Part shown: positions 15,135-23,410 of the stretch, in pieces
Numbering within the stretch: the first letter of the stretch is position 1
Layout of the letters: each line of letters starts with the position of its first letter
Origin: Lewinellaceae bacterium
Lineage (GTDB): Bacteria; Bacteroidota; Bacteroidia; Chitinophagales; Saprospiraceae
Reading direction: 5' to 3'
Length of the DNA: 64,000 nucleotides
NCBI GenBank assembly: GCA_020636215.1
Contig: JACJYG010000013.1
Location: forward strand, 28,501 to 92,500
Notes under the pieces: model-generated
Told to the model about the DNA's origin: nothing
Database searches by the model: none
Seen by the model: the letters and a program-made list of their open reading frames with translations, nothing else
Translations under genes and position numbers: made by a program

Positions 15135-16430
15135 GTGAAACCACAACCAACATATAACCCAATCGAACTCCTCCAGAAGTGGTTGAAGGGCGACGCCCGG
15201 CACGAGGAGGAACGGCAACTGGAACATTTGGCTGCAGATGATCCGTTTCTGGCGGATGCGCTGGAGGGCCTGCGCAATCAGCCTGCCGGCAACCATTCTG
15301 AACGGGTGGAACGCATCAAGGCTCAGGTTCGGACGCGTAGCCAAAAGCGAAAAGGGATACTGTTTTACCTGCCCCGCGCTGCCGCCGCGGCGGTAGTAGT
15401 AGGCCTATTGGCCGGTGGGTTCTGGTTGATCAACTCCGGAACGGGCAACAAGCCGGTAGCGATGGAACAAACGGAGAAAGCCGCATCCCCTGCCAGCCCG
15501 GCAACGACGGATGCGAATGCAGGAAAAAGCAACCCAGCAGAGGCGCCAACAGAAGAGGGCCAGGTGCGCCAACAGGAAGCCAATGGAGAAGCAGAGGAAC
15601 AGGCAGATGCTTTTACAATAGCTAAAGCGGAAGAAAGAACGCCTGAATTAGCCCAGGTAAAGCCCCTGCCATCCGCAGCTCCGGCTATTACCCCGCCACC
15701 GCCCGCCCAAATCGAAGCCCCAAGCCCGGAAACCAAAGAATTTGCCGACGCCGCCGTACAGCCTGCCCCGGCACGGGCGGCAACCGATGCGGAGCGGCCG
15801 GCCGCGGATAGCGGGGCGCTCACCTCTAAAAGTAATAACCTTCTGCCAGCCGGTAAAAAATCTGATACCTCCAGGCTCGTTCGGGGAACTGTAGTCGATT
15901 CTAATGGTAATCCACTTATCGGCGCCAATGTGCTCATTCCCGGCTCCAGTCAGGGTACCGTTACTGATTTTGATGGGAAATTTCAATTGAATATGCCGGC
16001 TGGAGAAAACCAGATCGAAGTTACCTATACCGGCTACTCCAGCGCATGGCAGAAAGTAGACGGAGACGAGCCCTTGAAGATTACTCTGGCAGAAAGCATG
16101 GTGATGGATGAAGTAGTGGTTACCGGCTACGGAAAGGAAGCAAAACGGCAGAATGGAGCCAAGCCCAAACCAGCCGCTGGTTTTAACCAGTTCAAAAAGT
16201 ATATCCGCGACAACCTCCGCTACCCTGAAGCAGCTAGGAAAAATGGGACGGAAGGAACGGTGGAAGTGTCCTTCCTGATTCAGCCCGATGGCTCCTTGTC
16301 CGATCTTAAAATAGTAAAAGGGCTAGGGAATGGCTGCAGCGAGGAGGCCCTACGCCTGCTGCGCGAAGGGCCGAAATGGAATGGGGCGGGCCAAAAGGGT
16401 TCCTACGTTGTCGAGTTCAAAATCAAATAA
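15135..16430 (+). CDS. TonB-family protein with regulatory-like domain, probable sigma regulator
   Basis: A 431-residue inner-membrane protein. The N-terminal cytoplasmic part (about 1-72; ELLQKWLKGDARHEEERQLE) resembles short anti-sigma segments. One membrane helix follows (about 75-99), then a Pro/Ala/Glu-rich periplasmic linker, a carboxypeptidase-regulatory-like domain (about 250-330; GTVVDSNGNPLIGANV, ending DEVVVTGYG) and a TonB C-terminal domain (about 345-431; YPEAARKNGTEGTVEVSFLI). It probably couples envelope signals to the adjacent sigma factor or energises outer-membrane receptors. The frame opens with GTG at 15135; an ATG at 15127 gives only MKP-stop, and the sequence ATGAAACCGTGAAACC suggests an 8-bp duplication at the start. 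The 3' end meets the convergent gene with a 2-bp gap. Confidence 0.82.
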   Translation: MKPQPTYNPIELLQKWLKGDARHEEERQLEHLAADDPFLADALEGLRNQPAGNHSERVERIKAQVRTRSQKRKGILFYLPRAAAAAVVVGLLAGGFWLINSGTGNKPVAMEQTEKAASPASPATTDANAGKSNPAEAPTEEGQVRQQEANGEAEEQADAFTIAKAEERTPELAQVKPLPSAAPAITPPPPAQIEAPSPETKEFADAAVQPAPARAATDAERPAADSGALTSKSNNLLPAGKKSDTSRLVRGTVVDSNGNPLIGANVLIPGSSQGTVTDFDGKFQLNMPAGENQIEVTYTGYSSAWQKVDGDEPLKITLAESMVMDEVVVTGYGKEAKRQNGAKPKPAAGFNQFKKYIRDNLRYPEAARKNGTEGTVEVSFLIQPDGSLSDLKIVKGLGNGCSEEALRLLREGPKWNGAGQKGSYVVEFKIK

Positions 16431-16432
16431 TT

Positions 16433-17608
16433 TCAGGGCGCTTCCAGGGTCAAAATCTGCTCTTCCCCTGCTGCATTGCGCAGTAGCAAACGATAGCCGC
16501 CAGGGTAAAGGGCCAATTTTTTCCCTTCTTCGGCAGTTTTCAGCTCCACGATATCCACCGGCACTGCATCTTCCGATTCTTCTGCCCGGTAGGCCAACAC
16601 CAGAACCGGAAAGGAAAGGGATATTTCTTTTACAGGAATATCTAGCCAGCGTTTTTTGCCGCCTTCCAGCAGCCAGTCCGGCCGGCCATTGACATAAGTA
16701 GTGATCGGGTGCCCCACGCGGATATCGAACTCATACTTCCCCTCCGGGCCATTGAATACTGCACCATCCTCGCGCACAAAAACAGAAGGTTCTGTCAATT
16801 CCACCAGATTTAGGTAGGGATTGTGTAATTCCGGCCGGCTGCGCTCGGACAGGCGTTCCTGGTTGATGGTGAGGGGGTCTATGCCCGTAAATTCCTTGAG
16901 GCGGCCAGCCATCGCTTTTTCCCAGGCGGGGTAATCGCCTTCCACCACATGGGCAAAACCGCAGTGCAGGAGCACTTTAGCACCGGGATTCTCCTCCAGT
17001 ATCTGCTGAATGTTGCGCGCCTGTTCGATCTCTCGTTCCTTACCGTTAAGCCCCGGCCCGGCTTCGTAGGGGAACAAAGTGTAACCGATACGTATGGCTT
17101 CCCGGATGAGGTTGCCAAATTGGGGCTCTTTCGTGTAATAACCTGACGACTGGATAGGATAACCACGCTCCTGTAGTAAGGTATCCTCCTCCGCAAGCGC
17201 CTCCAGGCCTAGGAAGCGGAAACCATGATCATATAGGCCTTGCAGGAGCTGGGTGGTAAAGACCCGGTGCCTAGGCTGGTGATGCGCCTCGTTGATAATG
17301 ATTAGCTGTTCGTTAACAGCTCGCCCCAGGATATAATCCAATGCTGAAACGGGCCGAAAAGCCTGAAAATAAGCTGCTTCCTCGGAGCTGATAGTGGCCG
17401 GCCCGCCCGTTCCGGCATCCCAGGATTCCAACATTTTCTGGTACTCGCCAATGTACGAATACTCCCAGGCTGCTACCTGGTACTTCCAGGGCACCGTGTC
17501 TGTTTCCAGCTTTTCCTCAATCTGAACAGACAACTGGTAGGGGAAATCTTCCTGGGCATAACCAACCAGCGCAGTCAGAAGGGCCAACCAGAGGGAAAAA
17601 AGTTTCAT
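16433..17608 (-). CDS. Secreted EreA/ChaN-like protein
   Basis: A 391-residue protein with signal peptide (LFSLWLALLTALVGYAQ). I use the ATG at 17608; the frame extends two codons to a GTG. The motifs LIIINEAHHQPRHR and VLLHCGFAHVVEGD, spaced by an alpha/beta region, match the erythromycin-esterase/ChaN/TIKI fold, in which the Glu and His residues bind metal or haem or catalyse hydrolysis. A beta-rich C-terminal domain of about 130 residues follows (ITTYVNGRPDWLLEGG). The substrate is unknown and resistance function should not be assumed. It is convergent with the TonB gene. Confidence 0.6.
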   Translation of the reverse strand: MKLFSLWLALLTALVGYAQEDFPYQLSVQIEEKLETDTVPWKYQVAAWEYSYIGEYQKMLESWDAGTGGPATISSEEAAYFQAFRPVSALDYILGRAVNEQLIIINEAHHQPRHRVFTTQLLQGLYDHGFRFLGLEALAEEDTLLQERGYPIQSSGYYTKEPQFGNLIREAIRIGYTLFPYEAGPGLNGKEREIEQARNIQQILEENPGAKVLLHCGFAHVVEGDYPAWEKAMAGRLKEFTGIDPLTINQERLSERSRPELHNPYLNLVELTEPSVFVREDGAVFNGPEGKYEFDIRVGHPITTYVNGRPDWLLEGGKKRWLDIPVKEISLSFPVLVLAYRAEESEDAVPVDIVELKTAEEGKKLALYPGGYRLLLRNAAGEEQILTLEAP

Positions 17609-17744
17609 GAGCACGATTTTTTAGGTGAATACTATAGCTAACGTTAATCCTTTGTTAAAGCATTGCATAAATCCGGGTAAGTTCCGCAACTTTGAGCGGC
17701 ACTATTGGTTCCTTGAATATAGAAGAATTTGTGATAAAAGATTA

Positions 17745-18086
17745 ATGAACCAGCTTCGCTCCATATTATTGGTCTTCGCCTTTGGCTTCCTCTCCACCCC
17801 TGTGTTTGATGCACAGGCTTTGTTGGAGGAGTTTGTCCTTGCCCAGGCGGAAGATGCTGCGAACCTGGATTTCATTCCTGGCTCTTTGCTTTCCATTCCC
17901 GCTCCCGAGCAATTCGACCATGGGCCCTCATCCAGCGGAGCCGGGATTATCTCTTCCCGGAATTTTCCGGAACTCAACCAGTTTTTCGGCTTTCCCGGCG
18001 GGCTGCAGGCCTCCTCTGGCCACTTCGGCAACCGGCCTTTATTCCTCCTCTATCACAACCTCCGTTTCGGCGATTGCCTGGCTTAG
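17745..18086 (+). CDS. Small exported protein of unknown function
   Basis: I do not recognise this protein of 113 residues. From the ATG at 17745 it has a convincing signal peptide (LRSILLVFAFGFLSTPVFDAQ). A short mature part rich in Pro, Gly, Ser and Phe follows (FPGGLQASSGHFGNRP) with no repeat or metal motif. The longer upstream frame from 17625 lacks protein-like character. It stands alone, divergent from the EreA-like gene and upstream of degQ. The antisense frame is less credible because it lacks a signal or domain. Confidence 0.45.
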   Translation: MNQLRSILLVFAFGFLSTPVFDAQALLEEFVLAQAEDAANLDFIPGSLLSIPAPEQFDHGPSSSGAGIISSRNFPELNQFFGFPGGLQASSGHFGNRPLFLLYHNLRFGDCLA

Positions 18087-18214
18087 AGCTTTTTGGGTTA
18101 AAAGGTTTCTGGTTTCTGGTTTATAGTTTAAAGTCAACCAGAACCGGGCTTTCCCTTCCCAACCCCTAGACCAAACGTATTCTCCATTTTTTAAAGTAAA
18201 ACAATACAACAACT

Positions 18215-19732
18215 ATGAAACGGATCATTCTGGTTGCCGGATTGGTAGCCATTATTTCCAGTGTTTGCACTGCATTTATTTTGCAATATGCCGGCATTGG
18301 CCATCCCGTGGTCAAAGTCGAACAATTCAGCGGCGCGCCTACTCATAGCGTCCTTTATTCCAAAGGCGAAGACGGACAAATGGTCCCGCTCGATTTCACG
18401 GGCACCTCGGAAAAGGTGATGAATGCCGTCGTATACATCCAATCGTCCCACAAACTGTCGAAGCGGGAAATGGGAGGGTTTGATTCTCAAAACCTGCCGG
18501 ACCCCTTCCGGGAATTTTTCCACGACCGGGGTTTCAGCCCCTTTTTCCAGCAACCTCAGGATGGCAATGGCCAGCCTCCGGTAGCAATGGGCGCCGGATC
18601 GGGCGTGATCATTAATGAAAAGGGGTATATCGTCACCAACAACCACGTCATCGATAATGCCGACGACATTGAGGTGACCCTGCATGACAACCGCACCTTT
18701 AAAGCCACCGTTGTCGGCGCCGACCCGGCTACCGACCTGGCGCTCATTCAGATCCGCGCGGAGGACTTGCCGACCTTGCCCATGGCCAACTCGGATGAAG
18801 TAAAAGTGGGCGAATGGGTGCTTGCTGTAGGAAACCCATTCAACCTCAACTCCACCGTTACCGCCGGTATCGTGAGCGCCAAAGCCAGAAACATTAATAT
18901 TGTAAAGGACCAGTACGCCGTTGAGTCTTTCATTCAGACGGATGCGGCCATCAACCCCGGCAATAGCGGGGGCGCCCTGGTCAACCTCGACGGGCAGCTC
19001 GTCGGTATCAATACCGCTATTGCCAGCCCGACAGGTTCTTATTCTGGCTACGGCTTCGCCGTTCCCTCGAATATAGTCGCAAAAGTCATCAAAGACCTCC
19101 TGGCCTACGGCAACGTACAACGCGGCTACCTGGGCGCCATGATTCGCGATGTCAACAGCCAGCTGGCCCGGGAAAAATCGCTGGCCCTGAGCGAAGGCGT
19201 TTACGTGGATAGCCTCGTGGGCAACAGCGCCGCCGCCAAAGCCGGTATTCAGGCCGGAGACGTAATCGTCGAAGTGGAAGGCAGCCCGGTCAAAAAAGCC
19301 CCGGAACTTCAGGAAATGATCGCCCGCCACCACCCAGGCGATGAGCTGGCCATTAAAGTCAACCGCAAGGGGCAGGTGAAGGCTTTCAACGTCCGCCTCA
19401 ACAATCGGGAAGGAGACGACAACCTGATCGCCAGCCGAAAAAGCGAAGTATTCAGTAAGCTGGGCGCCGAATTTAAAGCCATCGATGCTGCTACTGCCCG
19501 AAAACTGGATGTCGCTGGAGGCGTGCGCGTGGAAAAACTCTTCCCCGGTAAACTACGCAACCAGACGGATATGCGCGAAGGATTCATCATCACCAGCGCC
19601 GACGGGCAGAAAGTCAGCACGCCGGAAGAACTGGAAAAAGTACTGAAGAACAAACAGGGCGGCGTGATGCTGGAAGGCGTTTACGAGGATCTGCCCGGCA
19701 TCTACTACTATGCCTTCGGCATGGATAGCTAA
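18215..19732 (+). CDS. DegQ/HtrA-family periplasmic serine protease
   Basis: A 505-residue periplasmic quality-control protease and chaperone. An N-terminal signal or anchor (IILVAGLVAIISSVCTAFIL) is followed by a trypsin-like domain with H144 (TNNHVID), D174 (PATDLALI) and S251 (NPGNSGGAL), all intact. PDZ1 spans about 310-395 (GYLGAMIRDVN, AGIQAGDVIVEV). A shortened second PDZ-like region covers about 420-500 (FIITSADGQKVSTPEELEKVL). Such enzymes form trimers or larger cages and degrade misfolded envelope proteins. The many exported proteins in this window are plausible clients. A strong hairpin follows at 19767. Confidence 0.95.
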   Translation: MKRIILVAGLVAIISSVCTAFILQYAGIGHPVVKVEQFSGAPTHSVLYSKGEDGQMVPLDFTGTSEKVMNAVVYIQSSHKLSKREMGGFDSQNLPDPFREFFHDRGFSPFFQQPQDGNGQPPVAMGAGSGVIINEKGYIVTNNHVIDNADDIEVTLHDNRTFKATVVGADPATDLALIQIRAEDLPTLPMANSDEVKVGEWVLAVGNPFNLNSTVTAGIVSAKARNINIVKDQYAVESFIQTDAAINPGNSGGALVNLDGQLVGINTAIASPTGSYSGYGFAVPSNIVAKVIKDLLAYGNVQRGYLGAMIRDVNSQLAREKSLALSEGVYVDSLVGNSAAAKAGIQAGDVIVEVEGSPVKKAPELQEMIARHHPGDELAIKVNRKGQVKAFNVRLNNREGDDNLIASRKSEVFSKLGAEFKAIDAATARKLDVAGGVRVEKLFPGKLRNQTDMREGFIITSADGQKVSTPEELEKVLKNKQGGVMLEGVYEDLPGIYYYAFGMDS

Positions 19733-19766
19733 ACAGTGGTAACTTGGTTTTTAAGACGCGTTTTGT

Positions 19767-19803
19767 GATGAAGAGGCCCGTCCCGAGGGCGGGTTTCTTC
19801 ATC
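19767..19803 (+). terminator. Terminator hairpin of degQ
   Basis: GATGAAGA pairs with TCTTCATC, with GGCCCGTCC/GGCGGGTT inside and a CGAG loop, starting about 35 bp after the degQ stop codon. Its inner CCCGTCC...GGCGGGTT belongs to the REP-like word set of the window. Confidence 0.75.
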
Positions 19804-19827
19804 ATTAAAACCTAAATCCTCCTCATC

Positions 19828-19908
19828 ATGGCATCAAAACTATTCTTAGCCGTCTTCGCCCTCTTCATGCTGGGCTCCTTTCTGAAAAGAAAGATCTTTA
19901 AGAACTAA
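19828..19908 (+). CDS. 26-residue hydrophobic microprotein
   Basis: A short frame between two terminators, ATG at 19828 to TAA at 19906-19908. It encodes a hydrophobic run (LFLAVFALFMLGSFL) followed by the basic tail KRKIFKN, the layout of a single-pass small membrane protein with a cytoplasmic positive end. The codon choice is ordinary. A textbook intrinsic terminator follows 33 bp later, so the frame fills its own short transcription unit or the tail of a read-through from degQ. I know no family for it. Chance occurrence is possible because of its length. Confidence 0.5.
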   Translation: MASKLFLAVFALFMLGSFLKRKIFKN

Positions 19909-19940
19909 TAAAGAAAAATTGCAAAGGATTGTTAGTTCAG

Positions 19941-19976
19941 GGCAGGGTTCCTTAGGGCTCCCTGCCTTATTTTTTT
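19941..19976 (+). terminator. Intrinsic terminator after the microprotein
   Basis: GGCAGGG pairs with CCCTGCC around a 12-nt loop and is followed by TTATTTTTTT, the classical rho-independent form. Confidence 0.85.
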
Positions 19977-20112
19977 CCCTCCTTCAGGATTTTAAGTAAA
20001 CTTTAATAAGGCCGAAAGAATAATCCGCCTCCCGCAGTGGTTGTAAATAGTGACTTCCCCGCCAACGGTAAGTCTATTGAGTAACATTCATCCCGCTAAA
20101 ACCTTGTTTACC

Positions 20113-21204
20113 ATGAAAACATTCACTTTTTCCTTTTTCTCTTTTCTCCTGCTGTCTGTTACCTTGATTTTTAGCGCTTGTAAAAAGGACAATCAGGCCA
20201 AAGCCAACCCCGATGAGATCCCCTACCCGGAATGTGATGACGATGTCACGATCGATGACGCGATCATTATGCGTTTCGAATACACCAATTTCGAAGGCCA
20301 GGAACCGACTGTGACCATCAGCCCGGATAAAACGGATGCCCGGGTTAAATACGATTCCGCCCAGTATACGCCAACGCGCGAAGGCAACAAGATGGTCATC
20401 CGCATCCCCAATATCAAACTGAGCGACCGCGACCACAACTATATCGCCAAGTGCGTCACCATCGAAGAATTTGACGCGACCCGCCCGGCAAGCGACCGCT
20501 GGTTCGAACAAACGGAGTTTAAAAATCAACGGGAGTTCGCCGAAACGAAGATCGCCACCATGCTCTGCCTCGACGTATCCAGCTCACTGGGCGAAGACCG
20601 CGAGAAGGTCAAGCAGAATGCGATCGATTTTGCAGAGCAGATATTTACCAACACAAACAATGAAAGCTATGTCGGCCTGGTGCTCTTCGCCGATGAGGTT
20701 ATTACCTATCCGTTCACCAATAACCTCACTGACATCGAAGCCGCCATTAATAGCTTTCCCTACCCCGACCTCGACGCCCAAACCTTTACCCGCCTGAGTG
20801 ACGGCATTCTCGCCGGCCTGACTGCGCTGGAAGAGTCCGACCTCGATGTGGCCAATAAAGTACTGGTGGCTTTTACCGATGGCAACGACAACGGCTCCAA
20901 CAACCCTACGGTCAACTTGCAGCAGATCCAGAGTTCCCCTTACCCCCGTTATATGATCGGCCTGAAAGGTAAAGGGCTGGAGTACAACTCCAACTATCTG
21001 AAAAGCCTCGCCAGCAATGAAACCTTTTTTGTGGAAGCCCAGAACGCCGTTGAACTCCAGAGCCGTTTCAACGACATCAACGAGCTGATCGCCAATATCT
21101 ATACCATTATCTACAACCGCTCCACTCAAACCTTTACCCCAGGGGTGGACGAACCGATCAAACTCCGGGCCATCTTCTACGCCAAACAGTATAAGGTCCA
21201 ATAG
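20113..21204 (+). CDS. VWA-domain lipoprotein
   Basis: A 363-residue lipoprotein. Start at 20113 gives a signal peptide with lipobox IFSAC (Cys23), then KKDNQ. The middle part is a beta-rich domain of about 120 residues without a known family. A von Willebrand A domain begins near residue 145, with MIDAS D154-x-S156-x-S158 (LDVSSS) and the later GILAGL and VLVAFTDGNDNG boxes. It is expected to bind a protein partner through a divalent metal on the periplasmic or outer face of a membrane. The gene stands alone and converges on the glycosyltransferase gene through an inverted repeat. Confidence 0.82.
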   Translation: MKTFTFSFFSFLLLSVTLIFSACKKDNQAKANPDEIPYPECDDDVTIDDAIIMRFEYTNFEGQEPTVTISPDKTDARVKYDSAQYTPTREGNKMVIRIPNIKLSDRDHNYIAKCVTIEEFDATRPASDRWFEQTEFKNQREFAETKIATMLCLDVSSSLGEDREKVKQNAIDFAEQIFTNTNNESYVGLVLFADEVITYPFTNNLTDIEAAINSFPYPDLDAQTFTRLSDGILAGLTALEESDLDVANKVLVAFTDGNDNGSNNPTVNLQQIQSSPYPRYMIGLKGKGLEYNSNYLKSLASNETFFVEAQNAVELQSRFNDINELIANIYTIIYNRSTQTFTPGVDEPIKLRAIFYAKQYKVQ

Positions 21205-21208
21205 GTGA

Positions 21209-21275
21209 ATGGTTGATAGTTGAATGGCTGATTGGCTGAAAAACGACACCATTTATCCATTCAACTATCAACCAT
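21209..21275. terminator. 19-bp inverted repeat between convergent genes
   Basis: The arm at 21209-21227 (ATGGTTGATAGTTGAATGG) is repeated exactly inverted at 21257-21275, with a 29-bp loop. The arm contains the words GGTTGATAGTTGAATGGCTG seen at other gene ends (25990, 44717, 59560). It begins 5 bp after the VWA lipoprotein stop and probably terminates both strands. Confidence 0.75.
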
Positions 21276-21279
21276 CCAG

Positions 21280-21307
21280 CCATTTTAAACCGTCTCTGAC
21301 GAGCCGG
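21280..21307 (-). repeat. REP-like stem-loop at the glycosyltransferase stop codon
   Basis: On the minus strand it reads CCGGCTC-GTCA-GAGACGG then TTTAAAATGG. The stop codon TAA at 21308-21310 directly precedes it. Confidence 0.7.
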
Positions 21308-23410
21308 TTAATACCACACGCTCACATCATCAAACCAAACCGCTTTAGCACCTGGGTTCCACAAATACAGCACCACTGTGCTGTCCGGGTAGCTTTCAGG
21401 CAAAGTAAGCTCAAACTGTATCTTTTCCCACATCCCATTTCTATCCACTACATGGCTGGCTTCAGTTTGATAAAAGGCATTGGCATCCGGCGCAGAAATG
21501 ACGATGCCGGCACGGGAGCCTTGCCCGTAGCGCCAGGCCGACATACCAACACGGGTACAGGGGCCTACGCCTTTCAACCAGGTGGTGAAACCATAAGGAC
21601 AACTTTCGGATAAGCGGGTTGAGTATTTACCGGAAAAGATATGGGTGCTATCCCGGCATACCCCGTTGCCCATCAACTGGCCGGGGCGGGAGGTGAAGAA
21701 CTGCTGCTCATCGGTTGTCCGGCTTTCTGCATCGCAGAAAACAGTATCAGGCCGAGGCAGTGGCTGGCGCACAGAAACCAGCATACTATCTTTCCCGGGA
21801 GGAAGCCAGCGATGAAAAACGGCAGCTTTATATTTTGTGTAACAATCCAGGGGGCCGAAAGAAAGGGCGTAATCATCTTCGGCCACAAACCACCAGCCTT
21901 TCCCGTATCGTTGCAGTGGGTTACGGGGCCCTGTTTCATGCCAACCGTTGAACTCGAAACCGCCGTCGATCTTATTGGGAGAAATGCCCTCCTGTTCCAC
22001 CATACTATCCAACAGGCGCCAGCGGGCGCGGTTCCAGGCCAGATAGTCATGAGTGGCCGCAATGGAAAAAGTGGCCATTCCCAGCAATAGCCCGCCGGCC
22101 AGCCAGGGCCGTTTCGAAAGCCCGGGCGCCTTTGCCGATACCAACAGCAACATCAGCAAAGGCAGAGCAGGCAGGTGGTAGCGGTCGAAAAAATAGTGGC
22201 CTGCCAATAGGTAGAGTAAGTAACCCAACAAAGCCAGCCCCGGAATGCTGCCAGGGCCGGGAAAGTGTAGCGCGGAAAAGTAGAAGCCCTCTCTCCGAAA
22301 GTGGAGCACCCATTGCCACAAAAACGAACCGCCTCCGATGAAGGCCAGAATTTTTACCACCCCCCATCCGCCTGGATTCAATTCAGGGTTCAGGTTTTTA
22401 CCAAAATAGGTATCCTTCAGCACCTTCGGCCCCAGGCTCAGCCCATCCCAGACATTACCGGTGGGCAGATAGGGCCAGGCAGGTATTGCCGCCAACACGG
22501 CCAGAGCCACCAGCCCGATCAAAAAACCCCATTCCATTTTCCCCTTTGGCCAGGTGGGCCATTGCCGAAATGTAAAAGGCAACAGAAACACCCCCCAGTA
22601 GAACAGGAAAGCCCCCGGCCGCCAGGAAACATGCGTCCAAAAAGCAGTAGAGAAAAACCCTTTCAGCGCATCTTCCGGCCGGCCGAAATGCACCGATAAG
22701 CCCTGTTGTTGTTCCAGCCAGCCGGTATAGCCCTGCATGGCCAACCAGGTAAAGGCCAACGGCGCCAAAGCCGGCCATACCGACTTAATGTTGCGCTCCC
22801 GCCCCAACCAGGCCAAGCCGAAGGCCAGCGGCGCCAGTAAGCCGAATTGCCGGATGAGTGTAGCGGCAATGGCCAGCAGGGTTCCAATAACGATGTGCCC
22901 GACACGGCCACTTCCCCAGGCTTTTATAAATAAAAATATGGACAGCAGAAACAAGGCGAGGAAGGGCACATCAGTCATAAAGGTAAAGGAAAGCGAAAAG
23001 TACAACGGATTGAGCCCCAGCACCAGTGCGCTCCAAACGGACAGGCGCCTACTCCCCCCAAGCTCCCGCAGGCTCGCATAAAAGGCAAACAGGCCCGCCA
23101 ACCCTAACACAAGGGTGGAAAAACGAAGCACCGTAAAGGAAAATCCAAAGAGCTTACACCAGGCCGCTCCCCACAGTACCTGCGCAACCAATGTCATGGC
23201 CGGCCACTCGCTGAACGCCAGCCGCCCTTCCTCTACAAGGTAGTATACATTGCGGCCGTACGCCCAGTCGTCGTTAAGGGGGAAGTCTCCGAAGGGATTG
23301 GCCAGCGCGCAGGCCAATAGCCAGAAAATGGAGAGAAGAGCATAGGGATTGCGAAGTAGTCCCGGCAACTCAACTGATCTTAAAATAGTCCTTATACCAT
23401 TCAATTTCAT
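21308..23410 (-). CDS. GT39-type membrane glycosyltransferase with C-terminal beta domain
   Basis: A 700-residue integral membrane protein. About eleven hydrophobic helices fill residues 20-470. The first periplasmic loop holds FPLNDDWAYGRN, the acidic DD motif of PMT/ArnT-type (GT39/GT83) enzymes that use polyprenyl-phosphate sugars. It probably adds a sugar to a lipid or protein on the periplasmic face. Unusually, about 140 residues after the last helix form a Cys-containing beta-rich domain (SGKYSTRLSESCPYGF, VVLYLWNPGAKAVWFDDVSVWY). This looks like a carbohydrate-binding jelly-roll and may hold the acceptor. The start overlaps the DUF523 gene by 41 bp, which fits co-transcription. Confidence 0.8.
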   Translation of the reverse strand: MKLNGIRTILRSVELPGLLRNPYALLSIFWLLACALANPFGDFPLNDDWAYGRNVYYLVEEGRLAFSEWPAMTLVAQVLWGAAWCKLFGFSFTVLRFSTLVLGLAGLFAFYASLRELGGSRRLSVWSALVLGLNPLYFSLSFTFMTDVPFLALFLLSIFLFIKAWGSGRVGHIVIGTLLAIAATLIRQFGLLAPLAFGLAWLGRERNIKSVWPALAPLAFTWLAMQGYTGWLEQQQGLSVHFGRPEDALKGFFSTAFWTHVSWRPGAFLFYWGVFLLPFTFRQWPTWPKGKMEWGFLIGLVALAVLAAIPAWPYLPTGNVWDGLSLGPKVLKDTYFGKNLNPELNPGGWGVVKILAFIGGGSFLWQWVLHFRREGFYFSALHFPGPGSIPGLALLGYLLYLLAGHYFFDRYHLPALPLLMLLLVSAKAPGLSKRPWLAGGLLLGMATFSIAATHDYLAWNRARWRLLDSMVEQEGISPNKIDGGFEFNGWHETGPRNPLQRYGKGWWFVAEDDYALSFGPLDCYTKYKAAVFHRWLPPGKDSMLVSVRQPLPRPDTVFCDAESRTTDEQQFFTSRPGQLMGNGVCRDSTHIFSGKYSTRLSESCPYGFTTWLKGVGPCTRVGMSAWRYGQGSRAGIVISAPDANAFYQTEASHVVDRNGMWEKIQFELTLPESYPDSTVVLYLWNPGAKAVWFDDVSVWY

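Noticed and set aside
16433..17608. Macrolide-resistance esterase
   Set aside because: Only the fold-level motifs match; substrate residues of EreA/EreB cannot be confirmed and the protein has a signal peptide and an extra beta domain.
18191..19333. 380-codon minus-strand frame opposite degQ
   Set aside because: The catalytic triad and PDZ domains on the plus strand are complete; the antisense translation is rich in Gly/Val/Asp without motifs.
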